A stretch of 8,289 nucleotides of DNA from Bacteroidota bacterium (GTDB lineage: Bacteria > Bacteroidota > Ignavibacteria > Ignavibacteriales > Melioribacteraceae): contig JAKAMS010000100.1 in assembly GCA_021812745.1 (NCBI GenBank), forward strand, positions 1 to 8,289, read 5' to 3'. The translations under genes and the position numbers were made by a program. Positions 7,688-8,289 of this stretch are shown piece by piece; position 1 is the stretch's first letter; every line of letters starts with the position of its first letter. The notes below the pieces were generated by a model. It ran no database searches. It saw only the letters and a list, made by a program, of their open reading frames with translations, and was not told where the DNA came from.

Positions 7688-8289
7688 ATGATTTCAAGTA
7701 TGACCGGCTACGGTAAGGGCGTAGTTCAGAAAAATGATATTTCCATTGAAGCGGAAATTAAAAGTCTTAACAGCCGTTATCTTGATCTTTCTCTCCGTGT
7801 TCCAAAATTCTTGATGAATAAAGAATTTGAAGTCCGTGAAAAAGTTAAAAGCCGTATCAAACGCGGGAAAGTCTATCTTAATGTTACTGTACGTAAAGGC
7901 GACTTTGAAGAAAAATTTAATGAAATAGATCCGGCGGCAGTTAAATTTGCAGTTAAACTATTGAAGGAAATAAAAAAATCTGCTAAGATAACAGAAAAAC
8001 TGAAACTCAGCGATTTAATGCTCTTCCAAAATATGTTGTTCAAGGACGATAACGAACAGGCAAGTGAAGAGTTCGGTTTAGTTGCGGAAGCTATTGACGG
8101 TGCTATTGATAATTTGAACAGCATGCGCGAAGCTGAAGGGCGTGAACTTGAAAAAGATCTGCGGAAAAGAGTTCAGATAATCGAAGATGCTCTTAATAAA
8201 ATTGAGAACATTTCAGACGATAGTGTTAAAGCATATTTTGAAAAGATAAAAGAGAAAGCAAAGCAATTAGTTGCCGATCTTTCTAACAA
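7688..8289 (+). CDS. yicC: YicC/YloC-family endoribonuclease, 3' end missing
   Basis: YicC-family proteins are cytoplasmic RNA endonucleases implicated in RNA turnover and stationary-phase fitness. The frame is open from ATG at 7688 to the window end, giving 200 complete codons of a family usually near 290 residues. The N-terminus MISSMTGYGKG (1-11) is the family signature, followed by IEAEIKSLNSRYLDLSLRVP (20-39), VREKVKSRIKRGKVYLNVTV (49-68) and SMREAEGRELEKDLRKRV (145-162), the start of the conserved C-terminal catalytic region, which continues beyond the window. AAGGA (7677-7681), six bases before the ATG, is a good ribosome binding site, and its own promoter lies just upstream. In many genomes gmk and rpoZ follow yicC, so they may lie beyond the edge. 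The gene shows no frameshift in the visible part. Confidence 0.95.
   Translation, partial: MISSMTGYGKGVVQKNDISIEAEIKSLNSRYLDLSLRVPKFLMNKEFEVREKVKSRIKRGKVYLNVTVRKGDFEEKFNEIDPAAVKFAVKLLKEIKKSAKITEKLKLSDLMLFQNMLFKDDNEQASEEFGLVAEAIDGAIDNLNSMREAEGRELEKDLRKRVQIIEDALNKIENISDDSVKAYFEKIKEKAKQLVADLSN

Overview
The window looks like ordinary chromosome from an AT-rich, Gram-negative bacterium of the Bacteroidota/Chlorobiota side of the tree, most plausibly an Ignavibacteria-type organism. The support is indirect: an outer-membrane Omp85 protein with the AGGSNSVRGW-type loop motif, a PyrH variant reading [13 protein letters not shown], and an exact TTTG-N20-TAnnTTTG promoter (the Bacteroidota sigma-factor consensus) in front of the last gene. 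The lineage is an inference; no rRNA is present to settle it.

Region 1 (1-2330) is the widely conserved translation/nucleotide block tsf (5' end missing) - pyrH - frr: elongation factor Ts, UMP kinase and ribosome recycling factor. A strong intrinsic terminator lies between tsf and pyrH and almost touches the pyrH ribosome binding site. After frr comes a small palindromic, heptamer-flanked intergenic element and then a GC-rich terminator.

Region 2 (2331-4769) is a single gene, a 750-residue hybrid malic enzyme (MaeB type: malic enzyme fused to a phosphotransacetylase-like domain), bracketed by terminators on both sides. It connects malate to pyruvate and NADPH supply and probably senses acetyl-CoA through its C-terminal domain.

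Region 3 (4830-7595) is a tight two-gene envelope unit: a membrane-anchored YkuD-fold (L,D-transpeptidase-like) protein followed 12 bases later by a BamA/TamA-family outer-membrane protein with POTRA domains and a beta-barrel. The first protein keeps the fold and the conserved His, but the catalytic Cys position is Ser. Both genes use non-ATG starts (GTG and TTG).

Region 4 (7596-8289) holds a clear promoter and the first 200 codons of a YicC/YloC-family endoribonuclease that runs off the window.

I see no CRISPR array, prophage, insertion sequence, tRNA or rRNA. The most unusual items are the Cys-to-Ser change in the transpeptidase-like protein beside the Omp85 gene, and the structured intergenic element after frr. 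I do not find convincing evidence of a wholly new multi-gene system.
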